A DNA stretch of 64,000 nucleotides from Mycobacterium sp. SMC-2 (lineage in GTDB: Bacteria; Actinomycetota; Actinomycetes; Mycobacteriales; Mycobacteriaceae), in the NCBI RefSeq assembly GCF_025263485.1, contig NZ_CP079863.1:3968001-4032000 (forward strand). Reading direction: 5' to 3'. The notes below the pieces were generated by a model. That model did not search any database and had not been told where the DNA came from. It saw only the letters and a program-made list of their open reading frames with translations. Below are positions 20,509-32,422 of this stretch, in pieces. Position 1 is the stretch's first letter. Each line of letters starts with the position of its first letter. The position numbers and the translations under genes were made by a program.

Positions 20509-20901
20509 CTAAACTACCGGAGAAACTCCGACCGGGCGTGAACGTTCCAGTGTCGTCTTGACCTCGAAGGCCATTTTCTTGCCCGCCACCCGACGGCGGT
20601 GTGTCATCTTCGCCAGATTGAGCTTGGCCAACTGCCAGGCCGCCACGCCGCTCGGCTCGGCGTGCAGGAAGTAGTGCAGCACGACCCCGTCCAAAGACGG
20701 TTCCAGCCAGATCTCCATGGTGCCGGTCAACGCGCCGGTGACCGTCCACCGGATGCCCTTGTCGGCCCGATCCTCGACGACCTCCAACCGCAGGTCCGGC
20801 CACCAGCGACGCCAGCACGACCGGTCGGCGACCGCGGCACCGACCCGCGCTCCGTCGGCGGCAACAAACGTCTCGTCCGCGATCTGGATACTGTTCACCA
20901 T
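20509..20901 (-). CDS. SRPBCC-like protein (Rv2186c type)
   Basis: 130-residue protein beginning [15 protein letters not shown]. The predicted strand-rich pattern ([40 protein letters not shown]) and final helix suggest a polyketide-cyclase/SRPBCC fold like its downstream neighbour, to which it may be an ancient duplicate; this is inferred from pattern rather than a clear motif. Start could be the ATG at 20901 or the adjacent GTG. First gene of the minus-strand operon that continues through Rv2185c-, Rv2184c- and Rv2183c-type genes; divergent from fadD15. Confidence 0.78.
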   Translation of the reverse strand: MVNSIQIADETFVAADGARVGAAVADRSCWRRWWPDLRLEVVEDRADKGIRWTVTGALTGTMEIWLEPSLDGVVLHYFLHAEPSGVAAWQLAKLNLAKMTHRRRVAGKKMAFEVKTTLERSRPVGVSPVV

Positions 20902-20978
20902 CTCAGCTTCACACACCGATCCGGGTCGCCGCGCCCAGGCCGGACACAGTGCCACCGTTCCTGCACGAATGCGCGGAT

Positions 20979-21018
20979 TAGGCTGGACGACAATAAGCCG
21001 GCTCCCGCAACGGGAGCC
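20979..21018 (+). promoter_or_regulatory. Putative fadD15 promoter and leader hairpin
   Basis: TAGGCT (20979-20984) fits a TANNNT -10 element with predicted transcript start near 20991. The resulting leader of about 52 nt contains a perfect inverted repeat GGCTCCC (21000-21006) / GGGAGCC (21012-21018) around a 5-nt loop. The hairpin ends 24 nt before the GTG start. It could influence translation or stability; no known riboswitch class is recognised. Confidence 0.4.
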
Positions 21019-21042
21019 CAAGCCAAAACGAGGTCAGTAAGA

Positions 21043-22845
21043 GTGCGTGAGTACAGTGTCCCCGCCCGCTTCTCCGTCGGCGAGCACGACAACATCGCGG
21101 CCATGGTCTTCCAGCACGAGCAGTCAGACCCGGGCTTCGTCATCTTCCGGCGTCAGGTTGACGGCGTCTGGACCGACGTCACCTGCGCGGAGGTAGCCGA
21201 CCAGGTTCGCTCCGCGGCGCTGGGCCTGATCGGGCTCGGGGTGCAGGCCGGTGACCGGGTGTCCATCTTCTCGGCGACCCGCTACGAGTGGGCGATCATC
21301 GACCTCGCGATCCTGTCCGTCGGGGCGGTCACCGTGCCGATATACGAGACGTCGTCGGCCGAGCAGGTGCGCTGGGTGCTGCAGGACTCCGAGGCGGTGT
21401 TGGCGTTCGCCGAGACCGACGCGCACGCCGCGATAATCACCGAACTCACCGCCGAGCTGCCCGCGCTGCGCCGCGTGCTGCACATCGACGGCTCGGGCCC
21501 GAAGGCGCTCGATCAGCTCGCCGAGGCCGGCGCGTCGGTCGAGCCCGCCGAGATCACCGCCCGCCAGGAGGCGCTGCGCGCCGACGACCCGGCGACGCTG
21601 ATCTACACCTCGGGCACCACCGGGCGGCCCAAGGGCTGCCAACTCACCCACTCCAACCTGCTCTACGAGTCCCGGGGCGCCAAGGAGTGCCTGCCCACCC
21701 TGCTGGACGAGGGGCAGCGGCTGCTGGTTTTCCTGCCGCTGGCCCACGTGCTGGCACGCTCGCTGACGCTCTCGGCGTTCGCCAACAAAGTGACCGTCGG
21801 GTTCACCAGCGACATCAGGAACCTGCTGCCGATGTTCGCCGTGTTCAAGCCGACGGTGGTGGTGTCGGTGCCGCGGGTGTTCGAGAAGGTCTACAACACC
21901 GCCGAGCAGAACGCGGTCAACGACGGCAAGGGGCGGATCTTCGCCGCCGCCGTGCAAACCGCGGTCGACTGGAGCCAGGCGCAGGACGGCGGGCGACCCG
22001 GGCTGGTGCTGCGCGCCAAGCATGCGTTGTTCGACCGGCTGGTCTATCACAAGTTGCGCGCCGCCCTCGGCGGTGAATGCCACGCGTCCGTCTCGGGTGG
22101 CGCCCCGCTGGGCGCGCGGCTGGGCCACTTCTACCGGGGTGTGGGCCTGACCATCCACGAGGGTTACGGCCTGACGGAGACCAGCTCGGCCATCACGGTC
22201 AATCAGGTCGGCAACGTGCGGATCGGGACGGTCGGAACGTTGTTGCCGGGCAACAGCATCCGCGTCGCCGAGGACGGCGAGCTGCTGGTGCGCGGCGGCG
22301 TGGTGTTCAACGGCTACTGGCGCAACGAGCAGGCCACCAACGATGCTTTCACCGACGGCTGGTTCAAGACGGGCGATCTCGGCACGCTCGACGAGGACGG
22401 CTTTTTGAAGATCACCGGCCGCAAGAAGGAGATCATCGTCACCGCCGGCGGCAAGAACGTCGCCCCAGCCGTGCTCGAAGACCAGCTGCGGGCGCACGCG
22501 CTGATCAGCCAGGCCATGGTGGTCGGCGACGCCAAGCCGTTCATCGGCGCGCTGATCACCATCGACCCCGAGGCGTTTGTCGCCTGGAAGGAACGCAACC
22601 ACAAGGCGGCCGGCGCTTCGGTGGCCGATCTGGCCAACGACCCGGACCTGGTCGCCGAGGTGGACGCGGCCGTCAAGCAGGCCAACCAGGCGGTGTCGCA
22701 CGCCGAGTCCATCCGCAAGTTCCGCATCCTGCCGGTCGACTTCACCGAAGACACCGGTGAGCTGACACCGACGATGAAGGTCAAGCGCAACGTGGTGGCC
22801 GAGAAGTTCGCCTCCGACATCGACTGGATCTACGAACAGGAGTAG
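21043..22845 (+). CDS. fadD15: Long-chain fatty acid-CoA ligase FadD15
   Basis: AMP-forming acyl-CoA synthetase that activates long-chain fatty acids with ATP and CoA. The adenylation P-loop [15 protein letters not shown], the GYGLTETSS motif, the TGDLG and [17 protein letters not shown] hinge and the C-terminal TPTMKVKR with the catalytic Lys are all present. 600 residues, identical to the length of M. tuberculosis FadD15 (Rv2187). The GTG at 21043 matches that start and follows GAGG by about 9 nt; the frame is open upstream. It resembles long-chain-fatty-acyl ligases that supply acyl-CoA for beta-oxidation and lipid synthesis. Convergent with pimB', 12 nt apart. Confidence 0.93.
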   Translation: MREYSVPARFSVGEHDNIAAMVFQHEQSDPGFVIFRRQVDGVWTDVTCAEVADQVRSAALGLIGLGVQAGDRVSIFSATRYEWAIIDLAILSVGAVTVPIYETSSAEQVRWVLQDSEAVLAFAETDAHAAIITELTAELPALRRVLHIDGSGPKALDQLAEAGASVEPAEITARQEALRADDPATLIYTSGTTGRPKGCQLTHSNLLYESRGAKECLPTLLDEGQRLLVFLPLAHVLARSLTLSAFANKVTVGFTSDIRNLLPMFAVFKPTVVVSVPRVFEKVYNTAEQNAVNDGKGRIFAAAVQTAVDWSQAQDGGRPGLVLRAKHALFDRLVYHKLRAALGGECHASVSGGAPLGARLGHFYRGVGLTIHEGYGLTETSSAITVNQVGNVRIGTVGTLLPGNSIRVAEDGELLVRGGVVFNGYWRNEQATNDAFTDGWFKTGDLGTLDEDGFLKITGRKKEIIVTAGGKNVAPAVLEDQLRAHALISQAMVVGDAKPFIGALITIDPEAFVAWKERNHKAAGASVADLANDPDLVAEVDAAVKQANQAVSHAESIRKFRILPVDFTEDTGELTPTMKVKRNVVAEKFASDIDWIYEQE

Positions 22846-22857
22846 CGGCCCCGCGCC

Positions 22858-24015
22858 TCAGCCGCCCGCATCGTCACCGCGCAGAAGATCGGCCAGCCGA
22901 GCCGCGAGTGTGTCCCACCGCCACTGGGCCGTCACCCACTCGCGTCCGGCCGCGCCCATGGCGGCGGCCCGCTCCCGGTCGTTGAGCAGCTCCGCGACGG
23001 CCCCAACGACCGCGGTCAGCGAGCGTCCATCGACCACGAGCCCAGTCTTGTTGTGCTGCACGGCTTCTGGGGCGCCGCCGGAGTCGCCGGCGATCACCGG
23101 CTTGCCGGTCGCGGATGCCTCCAGGAAGACGATGCCCAGGCCCTCGACGTCCAGACCGCCGCCACGGGTGCGACACGGCATCGCGAAGACGTCGGCCAGC
23201 GCATGGTGTGCGGGCAGTTCGGCGGACGGCACCCCCCCGGTGAACGTCACATGCTCGGCCACCCCGCATTGGCGGGCCAGCCTGCGCAGCGATTCCAGGT
23301 AGGGGCCGCCGCCGACGATGACCAGGGCGGCGCCGTCGACGCGTTGCCGGATCGACGGCAGCGCCTTGATCAGCGTGTCCTGGCCCTTGCGCGGGACCAG
23401 TCGGGACACGCACACGACCGTGGGCCGCTCACCCAGCCGATAGCGCTCACGCAGGGCGGCGCCGGCCGCCGGGTCGGGGTGGAATCGGTCGGTGTTGACC
23501 CCGGGCGGCAGGTATTCCAGCGAGGCGTTGGGCCCGAAGGCCGACGCGAACCGATCGCGGGTGTAGCGGCTGACGAACGTCACGACGTCGGTGGTGTCAC
23601 CGATGCGGCGCAGCACCGACCGCGCGACCGGAAGCATCGACCAGCCCACTTCGTGGCCGTGCGTGCTGGCCACCACCCGGGCCGCCCCGGCCTGGCGGGC
23701 GCGCTGCGCCAGCAGCGCCAGCGGCGCCGCCGCGCCGAACCAGACGGTGTCGATGTCGTTGTCGGCGATCAGCCGGCGCATCCGGGCGTCCACCGCCGGC
23801 CCGGGCAGCATCAGGGTGCCTGGGTGCCGGACCACGCGATAGCCGGCCGCCTGCGCCGCGTCGTCGAAGGCGGCGGCGCCCTTCCATTGCGGCGCGTACA
23901 CCGTCACCGAATGCGCCCCGGCATCAACGAGCCGACCGACGAAGTCACTTAGGTACGATTGGATGCCGCCCCGTCGGGGCGGAAAGTCGTTGGTTACCAG
24001 CAGGACCCGACTCAC
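22858..24015 (-). CDS. pimB: GDP-mannose-dependent alpha-mannosyltransferase PimB'
   Basis: GT4-family, GT-B fold enzyme that transfers the second mannose from GDP-mannose to phosphatidylinositol monomannoside on the cytoplasmic face of the membrane, leading to PIM2 and then LM/LAM. The 385 residues match M. tuberculosis PimB' (Rv2188c). Seen: N-terminal Rossmann start RVLLVTNDFPPRRGGIQSY, acceptor-side His in STHGHEVGW, CVSRLVPRKGQD in the donor domain, and the GT4 E-x7-E motif in VEGLGIVFLEAS. GTG start at 24015. The gene name PimB' distinguishes it from the unrelated Rv0557. Upstream on the same strand are the gluzincin-like and NlpC/P60 genes. Confidence 0.92.
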   Translation of the reverse strand: MSRVLLVTNDFPPRRGGIQSYLSDFVGRLVDAGAHSVTVYAPQWKGAAAFDDAAQAAGYRVVRHPGTLMLPGPAVDARMRRLIADNDIDTVWFGAAAPLALLAQRARQAGAARVVASTHGHEVGWSMLPVARSVLRRIGDTTDVVTFVSRYTRDRFASAFGPNASLEYLPPGVNTDRFHPDPAAGAALRERYRLGERPTVVCVSRLVPRKGQDTLIKALPSIRQRVDGAALVIVGGGPYLESLRRLARQCGVAEHVTFTGGVPSAELPAHHALADVFAMPCRTRGGGLDVEGLGIVFLEASATGKPVIAGDSGGAPEAVQHNKTGLVVDGRSLTAVVGAVAELLNDRERAAAMGAAGREWVTAQWRWDTLAARLADLLRGDDAGG

Positions 24016-24062
24016 TGCGCCAGGCTAGCCTGGCTGCGGACACGGTCCGTGCGGGGCATCGG

Positions 24063-24986
24063 TCAGCCCGAGTGGGTCAGCCAGTCGTGCCAATGCACGA
24101 GCAGGCCCGGCGTGTCTGTGGCCAGGACGTCGGGGACGGCGGCGGCCACGTCGGTGTGCCCGACCCCGCAGACGGCCAGATACAGGTCATGCAGCTTGGC
24201 CGTCCCGTAGGTGTCCGCGACGAACCGCGCGAACCACCACGCGCGGTCGTAGGCCAGCGAGCGCTGCGTCCCGGACACGTCCAGGTCGGCGTCCGAGGGC
24301 AGCGTCAGCGGTACCGGCAGCGCGTCGGCGGGCACCGGAGTGCGTGGCCGGGCGACGAAGTCGGCCACGCCCTCGGTCAGCCACCTGGGCGCGTCCGGGG
24401 CGGTGTCCGCGCGTGCGGCGTAGTGAAAAAGCTCGTGCGCCAACACGATTCGTAGCGCCCCCTCGGTCATGTTGGCCGCGCCGGGCGCGAAGACGATCCG
24501 CTCACCGACGGCCGTCCGGTGCGCCGGATCGACACGGTCGACCACCGTGACGGCCGCGATGTCGGCCCACTGCGCCGCCGGTCCCCCGCCGGCGGCCGCG
24601 CGGAACTCCTCGTCGGTGTGGGCCGCGACCACCAAGATGTCGCGCGACCAGTGCACGCCCCAGAACGCCTCGACCGCGTTGATCGCGGCGCCGATGCCGG
24701 ACGCCACCCGTAACAGCAAGCGGTCGCCGGCCGGACCGCCGAGTCCGGTCAGCCGCACGGTGCGGCCACCGACGACCAGTGACTTCGTCGCGGCGCTGAC
24801 TTGGCTGCGCGCGGGGGTGACCAGCTGGGCGGGCCGGATCCCGCTACCGCGTCCGGCTTGCAGCGGCACGGCCGCCGCGACGACGAGTTCGGCGACGAAC
24901 ACCCAGGCCAGCAGCATGATGAGCCGCCGGCGCCGCGGGCCGGGGCCTCTAGTAGCGGCGGGCGTCGTGGATCGGGCCTGCGGCAT
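24063..24986 (-). CDS. Membrane-anchored peptidase MA-like protein with HEXXH (Rv2189c type)
   Basis: Putative zinc metallopeptidase-like protein. Numbering from the 24986 start, an uncleaved signal anchor lies at about 21-43 (LIMLLAWVFVAELVVAAAVP), followed by an extracytoplasmic domain with HELFH at 184-188 and a downstream Glu205 in TEGVADFV, the gluzincin-type HEXXH...E arrangement of peptidase MA-like domains. Whether it is an active peptidase is unknown. It overlaps the 3' end of the NlpC/P60 gene by 38 nt with this start; an ATG at 24917 just before the membrane segment would remove the overlap. Co-transcription with the peptidoglycan hydrolase suggests an envelope role (inference). 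Confidence 0.75.
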   Translation of the reverse strand: MPQARSTTPAATRGPGPRRRRLIMLLAWVFVAELVVAAAVPLQAGRGSGIRPAQLVTPARSQVSAATKSLVVGGRTVRLTGLGGPAGDRLLLRVASGIGAAINAVEAFWGVHWSRDILVVAAHTDEEFRAAAGGGPAAQWADIAAVTVVDRVDPAHRTAVGERIVFAPGAANMTEGALRIVLAHELFHYAARADTAPDAPRWLTEGVADFVARPRTPVPADALPVPLTLPSDADLDVSGTQRSLAYDRAWWFARFVADTYGTAKLHDLYLAVCGVGHTDVAAAVPDVLATDTPGLLVHWHDWLTHSG

Positions 24987-26088
24987 TCATCGGCACCACG
25001 CGCACCGGCTGGCCGTAGGTGGAGGAATGGATCACCATGCCGTCACCTACGTAGATGCCGCTATGTGACGCGTCGGAATAAAAGGTGATCACGTCGCCGG
25101 GCTGCAGGTCCGACACCGCCACCGGTTGGCCGCCTTGGGCCTGCGCCTGGCTGGAGTGTGGCAGCGAGATACCGGCCTGCTGGAAGGCCCACATCACCAG
25201 GCCGGAGCAGTCGAACCCGCCGGGCGCGGCGCCACCCCAGACATACGGCGAACCGACCTGGGTCAACGCCGCCTGCACGACGGTTGCGCGGTCACCGCCG
25301 CCGAACCCGCCACCGAAGGGCCCGGGCATTCCGCCGGGAGGCGGAACCGCACCGGGCGCCTGTCCCGCGAGCGGCGGCGCGGCCTCCGGCGCGGGCGCGC
25401 CGGGCGCCGGCGCAGCGGCCGGCACGGGGCCGGGATCGGCCAGCGCGGTGCGCTGCTCGGGCGTCAGGGAAACGTACTGCGACTTGACGACGGCTATCTG
25501 CACCTGCAGCTGACTTTGCTTGGATTGCAGGCTGGCGCGCACCGCGGCGGCCTGCTCGGCCGCGCTCTTGGCGTCGGCGGCGGCCTTGGCGGACTCCCGC
25601 TCGGCCTTGGCGGCCTGCTCGCCGGCGATCCGGAAGTTCTTCATCTGGTCGGACATCTGCGTCGCCATTTGCCGCTGCATGGCCAACTTGTCGATCAGTC
25701 CCTGCGGCGACCCCGCCGTCAACATGGCCGTCATGCCGTCGACGCGGCCGCCCATGTAGGTGGCGGCCGCGAGTTTGTTGACGGCGCTCTGGAACGACGC
25801 CAATCGGGCCCTGGCCGCATCGACGGCGGCCTGGGCGTCGCTGTGCTTCTTGTCCGCCGCCCGCTGGGCCGCCAATTTGTCGTTGAGGTTGAGCTGCGCG
25901 CTGTGCATCGCCTCGGTGGTCTGCTCGGCCTGGCGGGACAACTCGTTGAGCTTCGCCAGCGCGTCATCGGCAGGGTCGGCCGAAACGTTCGCGGCAAGGA
26001 CACCGGATAACACCGTGAGGCCCGCTAGCGTCCCGATGGCAAATCGTGTGCACACACGCGCAAACGGGTATCTAGAGTCAAGCCTCAA
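24949..26088 (-). CDS. Secreted NlpC/P60 peptidoglycan hydrolase (Rv2190c type)
   Basis: Putative D,L-endopeptidase that cuts peptide stems in peptidoglycan outside the membrane. A signal peptide (about 1-37) precedes a long Ala/Gln-rich coiled coil (40-215), a Pro/Gly/Ala-rich linker, and a C-terminal NlpC/P60 domain with catalytic Cys294 in GGFDCSGLVMWAFQ, His342 in SHSGIYVGDG and a final HSSTYG block. 379 residues, close to M. tuberculosis Rv2190c, which is needed for normal growth and virulence. The TTG start has AAGGAAG upstream. Overlaps the HEXXH protein gene. The 182-bp upstream region is AT-richer than average; I found no clear c-di-AMP riboswitch in it. Confidence 0.9.
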   Translation of the reverse strand: MRLDSRYPFARVCTRFAIGTLAGLTVLSGVLAANVSADPADDALAKLNELSRQAEQTTEAMHSAQLNLNDKLAAQRAADKKHSDAQAAVDAARARLASFQSAVNKLAAATYMGGRVDGMTAMLTAGSPQGLIDKLAMQRQMATQMSDQMKNFRIAGEQAAKAERESAKAAADAKSAAEQAAAVRASLQSKQSQLQVQIAVVKSQYVSLTPEQRTALADPGPVPAAAPAPGAPAPEAAPPLAGQAPGAVPPPGGMPGPFGGGFGGGDRATVVQAALTQVGSPYVWGGAAPGGFDCSGLVMWAFQQAGISLPHSSQAQAQGGQPVAVSDLQPGDVITFYSDASHSGIYVGDGMVIHSSTYGQPVRVVPMNAAGPIHDARRY

Positions 26089-26270
26089 GATTTTGCTTCC
26101 TTAAACGGCCATCGACGATCATGCGCCGTCGAGCTGGTTTAGGTCTCAAACAGGTTACGAAACGATATCGGCGTTTGTCCAAAGCGGGCGGTTAAGAAAT
26201 TGGAAAGATTTCTGTCATTATCATGTGAGTAATACCGACCGTCTCGTAAACCTTTGGCACGCAAAGCATC

Positions 26271-26525
26271 TTAAGCCACGCCAGAATCGCGTTCGCGGCG
26301 GATAGGCACCAACCGCAATCGTGGTGCCAGGCCCACATCGGCAAGCACGGCCAATGCGGCGCATTCGTCCTCCAACAAAGTCTCGGGGACCCCGAGTAAC
26401 ACGCTCACTACGCAATCGCGGCACCCGGCGCCGCGGACCGCGCAGTCGTCGCAGTCGATCACCACCGGCGCCCCCGCTTCCGGCACCGTCGCGCCGTAGC
26501 TGTCGGGCCCACTGTTTGGTGCCAT
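26271..26525 (-). CDS. Small conserved four-cysteine protein
   Basis: 84-residue protein whose core is [20 protein letters not shown]: Cys25-x2-Cys28-x6-Cys35-x2-Cys38, a compact zinc-ribbon-like or Fe-S-like set, followed by a hydrophobic VLLG and a C-terminal helix [18 protein letters not shown] recall similar short proteins in other actinobacteria, with no function known to me. ATG start at 26525 with AGGA about 11 nt upstream. It lies 182 nt upstream of the NlpC/P60 gene on the same strand and divergent from the DnaQ-UvrC fusion. Codon usage is high in third-position G/C, supporting a real gene. Confidence 0.72.
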   Translation of the reverse strand: MAPNSGPDSYGATVPEAGAPVVIDCDDCAVRGAGCRDCVVSVLLGVPETLLEDECAALAVLADVGLAPRLRLVPIRRERDSGVA

Positions 26526-26681
26526 CAGGATCGGTCCTCTCGGTCAGGCTCTGGCGAACGTCAGGTCGGACTCTCCGAACGGTAACCGCAGCCACCGACA
26601 ACCGGCCGGCGCCGCATTTCGGCTGGCGACAGGCTCGCCCGGTCCGGCGTGGGAAGCCGCGCGGGTGTCGGTGGTCACGCT

Positions 26682-26687
26682 TAACCT
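26682..26687 (+). promoter_or_regulatory. -10 element, putative leaderless promoter of the DnaQ-UvrC gene
   Basis: TAACCT fits TANNNT and is followed by 7 nt and the ATG at 26695. The identical TAACCT-N7-start arrangement occurs at 44154 before the DUF3043 gene. This favours the ATG over the GTG 10 codons upstream. Confidence 0.5.
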
Positions 26688-28473
26688 CGCGCCCATGGGT
26701 GCCGGTGGTGCGACTCAGCTCAGTTTCGCCGAATTGGGGCCGTCCTTGGCCGCCGCCGACGTCTCGCTGCGCGAAACGACCTTCGTGGTCGTGGACCTGG
26801 AAACTACCGGTGGGCGGACGAAAAGTACGGGGGGAAACCCGCCCGACGCCATCACCGAGATTGGGGCGGTCAAGGTCCGCGGCGGCGTCGTGCTCGGCGA
26901 GTTCGCCACGCTCGTCGACCCGCAGCGCAGCATCCCGCCACAGATCGTGCAGCTGACCGGCATCACCACGGCGATGGTGTCCGACGCGCCGACCATCGAC
27001 GCGGTGCTGCCGATGTTCCTCGAGTTCGCTGGCTTGGACCACGGGGCAGTGCTGGTCGCCCACAACGCCGGGTTCGACGTCGGATTCCTGCGCGCCGCGG
27101 CGCAGCGCTGCGAAATCGCCTGGCCCCGGCCACAGGTGCTGTGCACGGTGCGGCTGGCCCGCCGGGTGCTCAGCCGGGAGGAAGCGCCCAGCGTGCGGCT
27201 GGCCGCCCTGGCGCGGTTGTTTGCGGTGGCCACCCAGCCCACGCACCGCGCCCTCGACGACGCCCGCGCCACCGTCGACGTGTTGCACGCACTCATCGAG
27301 CGGGTCGGCAACCAGGGGGTGCACACCTACGCCGACCTGCGCTGCTATCTGCCGGACGTCACCCCGGCCCAGCGGCGCAAGCGCGTCCTGGCCGAGGGCC
27401 TGCCCCGCCGGCCCGGGGTCTACCTGTTTCGCGGCCCCTCGGGCGAGGTGCTCTACGTCGGCACCGCCGTCGACCTGCGCCGCCGGGTCGGCCAATACTT
27501 CACCGGCGCCGACCCGCGCGGCCGGATGAAAGAGATGGTCGCCCTGGCCACCGCGGTCGACCACGTGGAGTGCGCCCACGCGCTGGAGGCCGGCGTGCGC
27601 GAGTTGCGACTGCTCGCCGCGCACGCCCCGCCCTACAACCGCCGGTCGAAGTTCCCGCACCGGTGGTGGTGGGTGGCGCTCACCGACGAGGCGTTCCCGC
27701 GGCTCGCGTTGGTGCGGGCGCCCCGCCATGACCGTGCCGTCGGCCCGTTTCGGTCGCGCGCCGACGCCGCCGACACGGCCGCCCTGCTGGCCCGCTTCAC
27801 CGGCCTACGGACGTGCACCGCCCGGCTGGGCCGCTCGGTGCTGCACGGGCCGGCCTGCGGCGAGGCGGTGGTCTCGCCGTGCCCCGCGGCCCGCAACATC
27901 ACGGCCACGCAGTACGCCGCGGCCGTGGCGCGCGTCGCGGCGCTGGTGGACGGCTTGGAGAACGCCGCCCTGGCGGCCGCCGTGGATCAGATCGCGGCGC
28001 TGGCCGAGCGCCACCATTTCGAGAGCGCCGCGCGCCTGCGCGACCGCACGGCCACGGCCGTCGAGATCCTGTGGCGCGGCCAGCGGTTGCGCGCCCTGAC
28101 CGCCCTGCCCGAGCTGATCGCCGCCGCGCCCGACGGGGAGGGCGGCTACCACCTCGCCGTCGTCCGGCACGGCCAGCTCGCCGCGGCCGGCGCCGCCAGG
28201 CGCGGGGTTCCCCCGATGCCGGTGGTCGACGCCATTGTGGCTGGGGCACAGGCGATTTTGCCGGCCGCCGCCCCGCTGGGCGGTGCGCTGGTGGAGGAAT
28301 CGGCCCTCATCGCGCGCTGGCTGTCCGGTCCGGGGGTGCGCATCGTCCGTGTCGACGACTCCCCCGACGCGGCGGGCTGGGCCTCGCCGCTGCGTTCCGC
28401 GGGGGCGTGGGCGGCGTGGGCGGCCTCGGCGCGCTCGGCGCGACTGGCATACGAACAAGCGGCCCAACGCGAC

Positions 28474-30306
<1,833 letters not shown>

Positions 30307-30347
30307 TAGGCCGGCGTCTTCAAGAAGGAATGAACAGGAGTGCTGGG

Positions 30348-31214
30348 TTGAAGAAACTGGGGTCCACCCGATCCGGTGCGCGGTCCGGGCAGCCGCGTAA
30401 AGCCGCCAGCGATCGCTCCCGGCGGCGGTTGCGCCGCCGCTTGTCGGGCGGCCTGCTGCTGCTGATCGCGCTGACCGTCGCCGGCGGCCTGGCCGCCGTG
30501 CTGACGCCACGCCCGCAGGTGGCCGTCGCCGACGAGTCGTCCTCGGCGCTGCTGCGGACCGGCAAGCAGCTGTTCGACACATCGTGCGTGTCGTGTCACG
30601 GCGCCAACCTGCAAGGTGTGCCCGACCGCGGGCCCAGCCTCATCGGCGTCGGCGAGGAGGCCGTCTACTTCCAGGTGTCCACCGGCCGGATGCCCGCGAT
30701 GACCGGCGAGGCCCAGGCGCCGCGCAAGGAGCCGATCTTCGACGAGGCGCAGGTCGACGCGCTGGGCGCGTACGTGCAGGCCAACGGCGGCGGTCCGACC
30801 ACGGTGCGCAACCCGGACGGCAGCCTGGCCATGAAGTCGCTGCGCGGCGACGACCTCGGTCGCGGCGGGGACCTGTTCCGGCTGAACTGCTCCTCGTGCC
30901 ACAACTTCACCGGTCGCGGTGGGGCGCTGTCGTCGGGCAAGTACGCGCCGGCCCTGGATGCGCCCAACGAGCAGCAGATCCTGGCGGCGATGCGGACCGG
31001 CCCGCAGAGCATGCCGAAGTTCTCCGACCGCCAGCTGTCCTTCGAAGCCAAGAAGGACATCATCGGCTACATCAAGGCGGTCACCGAAGAGCGCCAGCCC
31101 GGCGGCTACGGCCTCGGCGGATTCGGGCCCGCGCCCGAGGGCATGGCTGCGTGGATCATCGGGATGGTCGCCGCCATCGGTTTGGCACTGTGGATTGGGG
31201 CACGAGCATCATGA
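30348..31214 (+). CDS. qcrC: Cytochrome bc1 complex cytochrome c subunit QcrC
   Basis: Di-heme membrane cytochrome c that passes electrons from the Rieske centre directly to the CuA site of oxidase, replacing a soluble cytochrome c. Two CXXCH heme-binding motifs are present: CVSCH at 80-84 and CSSCH at 181-185. An N-terminal basic stretch and signal-anchor helix (about 32-50) and a C-terminal membrane helix ([19 protein letters not shown]) frame the two cytochrome domains. 288 residues, close to M. tuberculosis QcrC (280). The TTG start has AGGAG 8 nt upstream. Stop overlaps qcrA in ATGA. Confidence 0.95.
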   Translation: MKKLGSTRSGARSGQPRKAASDRSRRRLRRRLSGGLLLLIALTVAGGLAAVLTPRPQVAVADESSSALLRTGKQLFDTSCVSCHGANLQGVPDRGPSLIGVGEEAVYFQVSTGRMPAMTGEAQAPRKEPIFDEAQVDALGAYVQANGGGPTTVRNPDGSLAMKSLRGDDLGRGGDLFRLNCSSCHNFTGRGGALSSGKYAPALDAPNEQQILAAMRTGPQSMPKFSDRQLSFEAKKDIIGYIKAVTEERQPGGYGLGGFGPAPEGMAAWIIGMVAAIGLALWIGARAS

Positions 31215-32422
31215 GCGAAAAGGACGTTCGCGGCTCTGACACCGGCGGGTCTGCCCAGGGTGTCGGCGAGCGGGAGCCCGACGACGCGGCGCTGGCCGCG
31301 ATGTCGCAGCAGGAGCTGGTGGCGCTGGGCGGCAAGCTCGACGGCGTCAAGACGATCGTCAAGGAACCGCGCTGGCCCGTCGAGGGCACCAGAGCCGAGA
31401 AGCGCGCCGAGCGTGGCGTCGCCCTGTGGCTGTTGCTCGGCGGCGGTTTCGGCCTGGCGCTGCTGCTCGTCTTCCTGTTCTGGCCTTGGGAGTACAAGCC
31501 GAAGGCCGCACCCGGCAGCCTGCTGTACGACCTGGCCACCCCGCTGTACGGGCTGACCTTCGGGATGTCGATCCTGTCGATCGCCATCGGCACGATCCTC
31601 TACCAGAAAAGGTTTATCCCCGAAGAGATTTCGATCCAGGAGCGGCATGACGGCGCCTCCCGGGAGATCGACCGCAAGACGGTGGTGGCCAACCTGACCG
31701 ACGCCCTGGACGGCTCGACGCTGCGGCGCCGCAAGGTGATCGGGTTGTCGCTGGGACTGGGCCTCGGCGCGTTCGGCCTGTCGACCCTGGTGGCGTTTGC
31801 CGGTGGTCTGATCAAGAACCCGTGGAAACCCGTGGTGCCCACCGCCAACGGGAAGAAGGCGGTGCTGTGGACGTCCGGCTGGACACCGCGGTATGAGGGC
31901 GAGACCATCTTCCTCGCCCGGGCCACCGGCTCGGCCGGCGCTTCGCCCTTCGTCAAGATGCGACCCGAAGACCTCGACGCCGGCGGCATGGAGACCGTCT
32001 TCCCCTGGCGCGAATCCGACGGTGACGGCACCACGCCGGAATCACAGGAAAAGCTCCGCGCGATCAACCAGGGTGTCCGCAACCCCGTGATGCTCATCCG
32101 GGTCCGGCCGTCCGACATGCCTCGGGTGGTCAAGCGCCAGGGCCAGGAGAGCTTCAACTACGGCGAGCTGTTCGCCTACACCAAGGTCTGCTCGCACCTG
32201 GGTTGCCCCGCTTCGCTTTTCGAGCAGCAGTCCTACCGAATCTTGTGCCCCTGTCACCAGTCGCAGTTCGACGCCCTGCACTTCGCCAAGCCGATCTTCG
32301 GCCCGGCGGCCCGCGCGCTGGCGCAACTGCCCATCACGATCGACACCAACGGGTATCTGGTTGCCAACGGTGACTTCATCGAGCCCGTCGGACCGGCATT
32401 TTGGGAGCGCACAACATCATGA
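31211..32422 (+). CDS. qcrA: Cytochrome bc1 complex Rieske iron-sulfur subunit QcrA
   Basis: Rieske protein of the actinobacterial bcc complex. The cluster ligands are Cys327 and His329 in CSHLGC and Cys346 and His349 in CPCH; Cys332 and Cys348 should form the stabilising disulfide. Unlike classical Rieske proteins it has three membrane helices in the first 210 residues (for example [19 protein letters not shown]), typical of actinobacteria; [18 protein letters not shown] before the third is a twin-arginine-like signal needed for late export. 403 residues. Overlaps qcrC and qcrB by 4 nt at each end. Confidence 0.95.
   Translation: MSEKDVRGSDTGGSAQGVGEREPDDAALAAMSQQELVALGGKLDGVKTIVKEPRWPVEGTRAEKRAERGVALWLLLGGGFGLALLLVFLFWPWEYKPKAAPGSLLYDLATPLYGLTFGMSILSIAIGTILYQKRFIPEEISIQERHDGASREIDRKTVVANLTDALDGSTLRRRKVIGLSLGLGLGAFGLSTLVAFAGGLIKNPWKPVVPTANGKKAVLWTSGWTPRYEGETIFLARATGSAGASPFVKMRPEDLDAGGMETVFPWRESDGDGTTPESQEKLRAINQGVRNPVMLIRVRPSDMPRVVKRQGQESFNYGELFAYTKVCSHLGCPASLFEQQSYRILCPCHQSQFDALHFAKPIFGPAARALAQLPITIDTNGYLVANGDFIEPVGPAFWERTTS

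Noticed and set aside
26140..26200. MtrA binding boxes upstream of the NlpC/P60 gene
   Set aside because: Only one GTTAC-like half-site (near 26154) was seen; no properly spaced partner.
26089..26270. c-di-AMP (ydaO) riboswitch upstream of the NlpC/P60 gene
   Set aside because: Some actinobacterial cell-wall hydrolases carry this riboswitch, but I could not find its conserved blocks in the 182-bp leader.
26221..27729. 502-codon minus-strand open frame opposite the DnaQ-UvrC gene
   Set aside because: Antisense shadow; the plus strand has nuclease motifs. The small four-cysteine gene within its left part is in another frame and kept separately.
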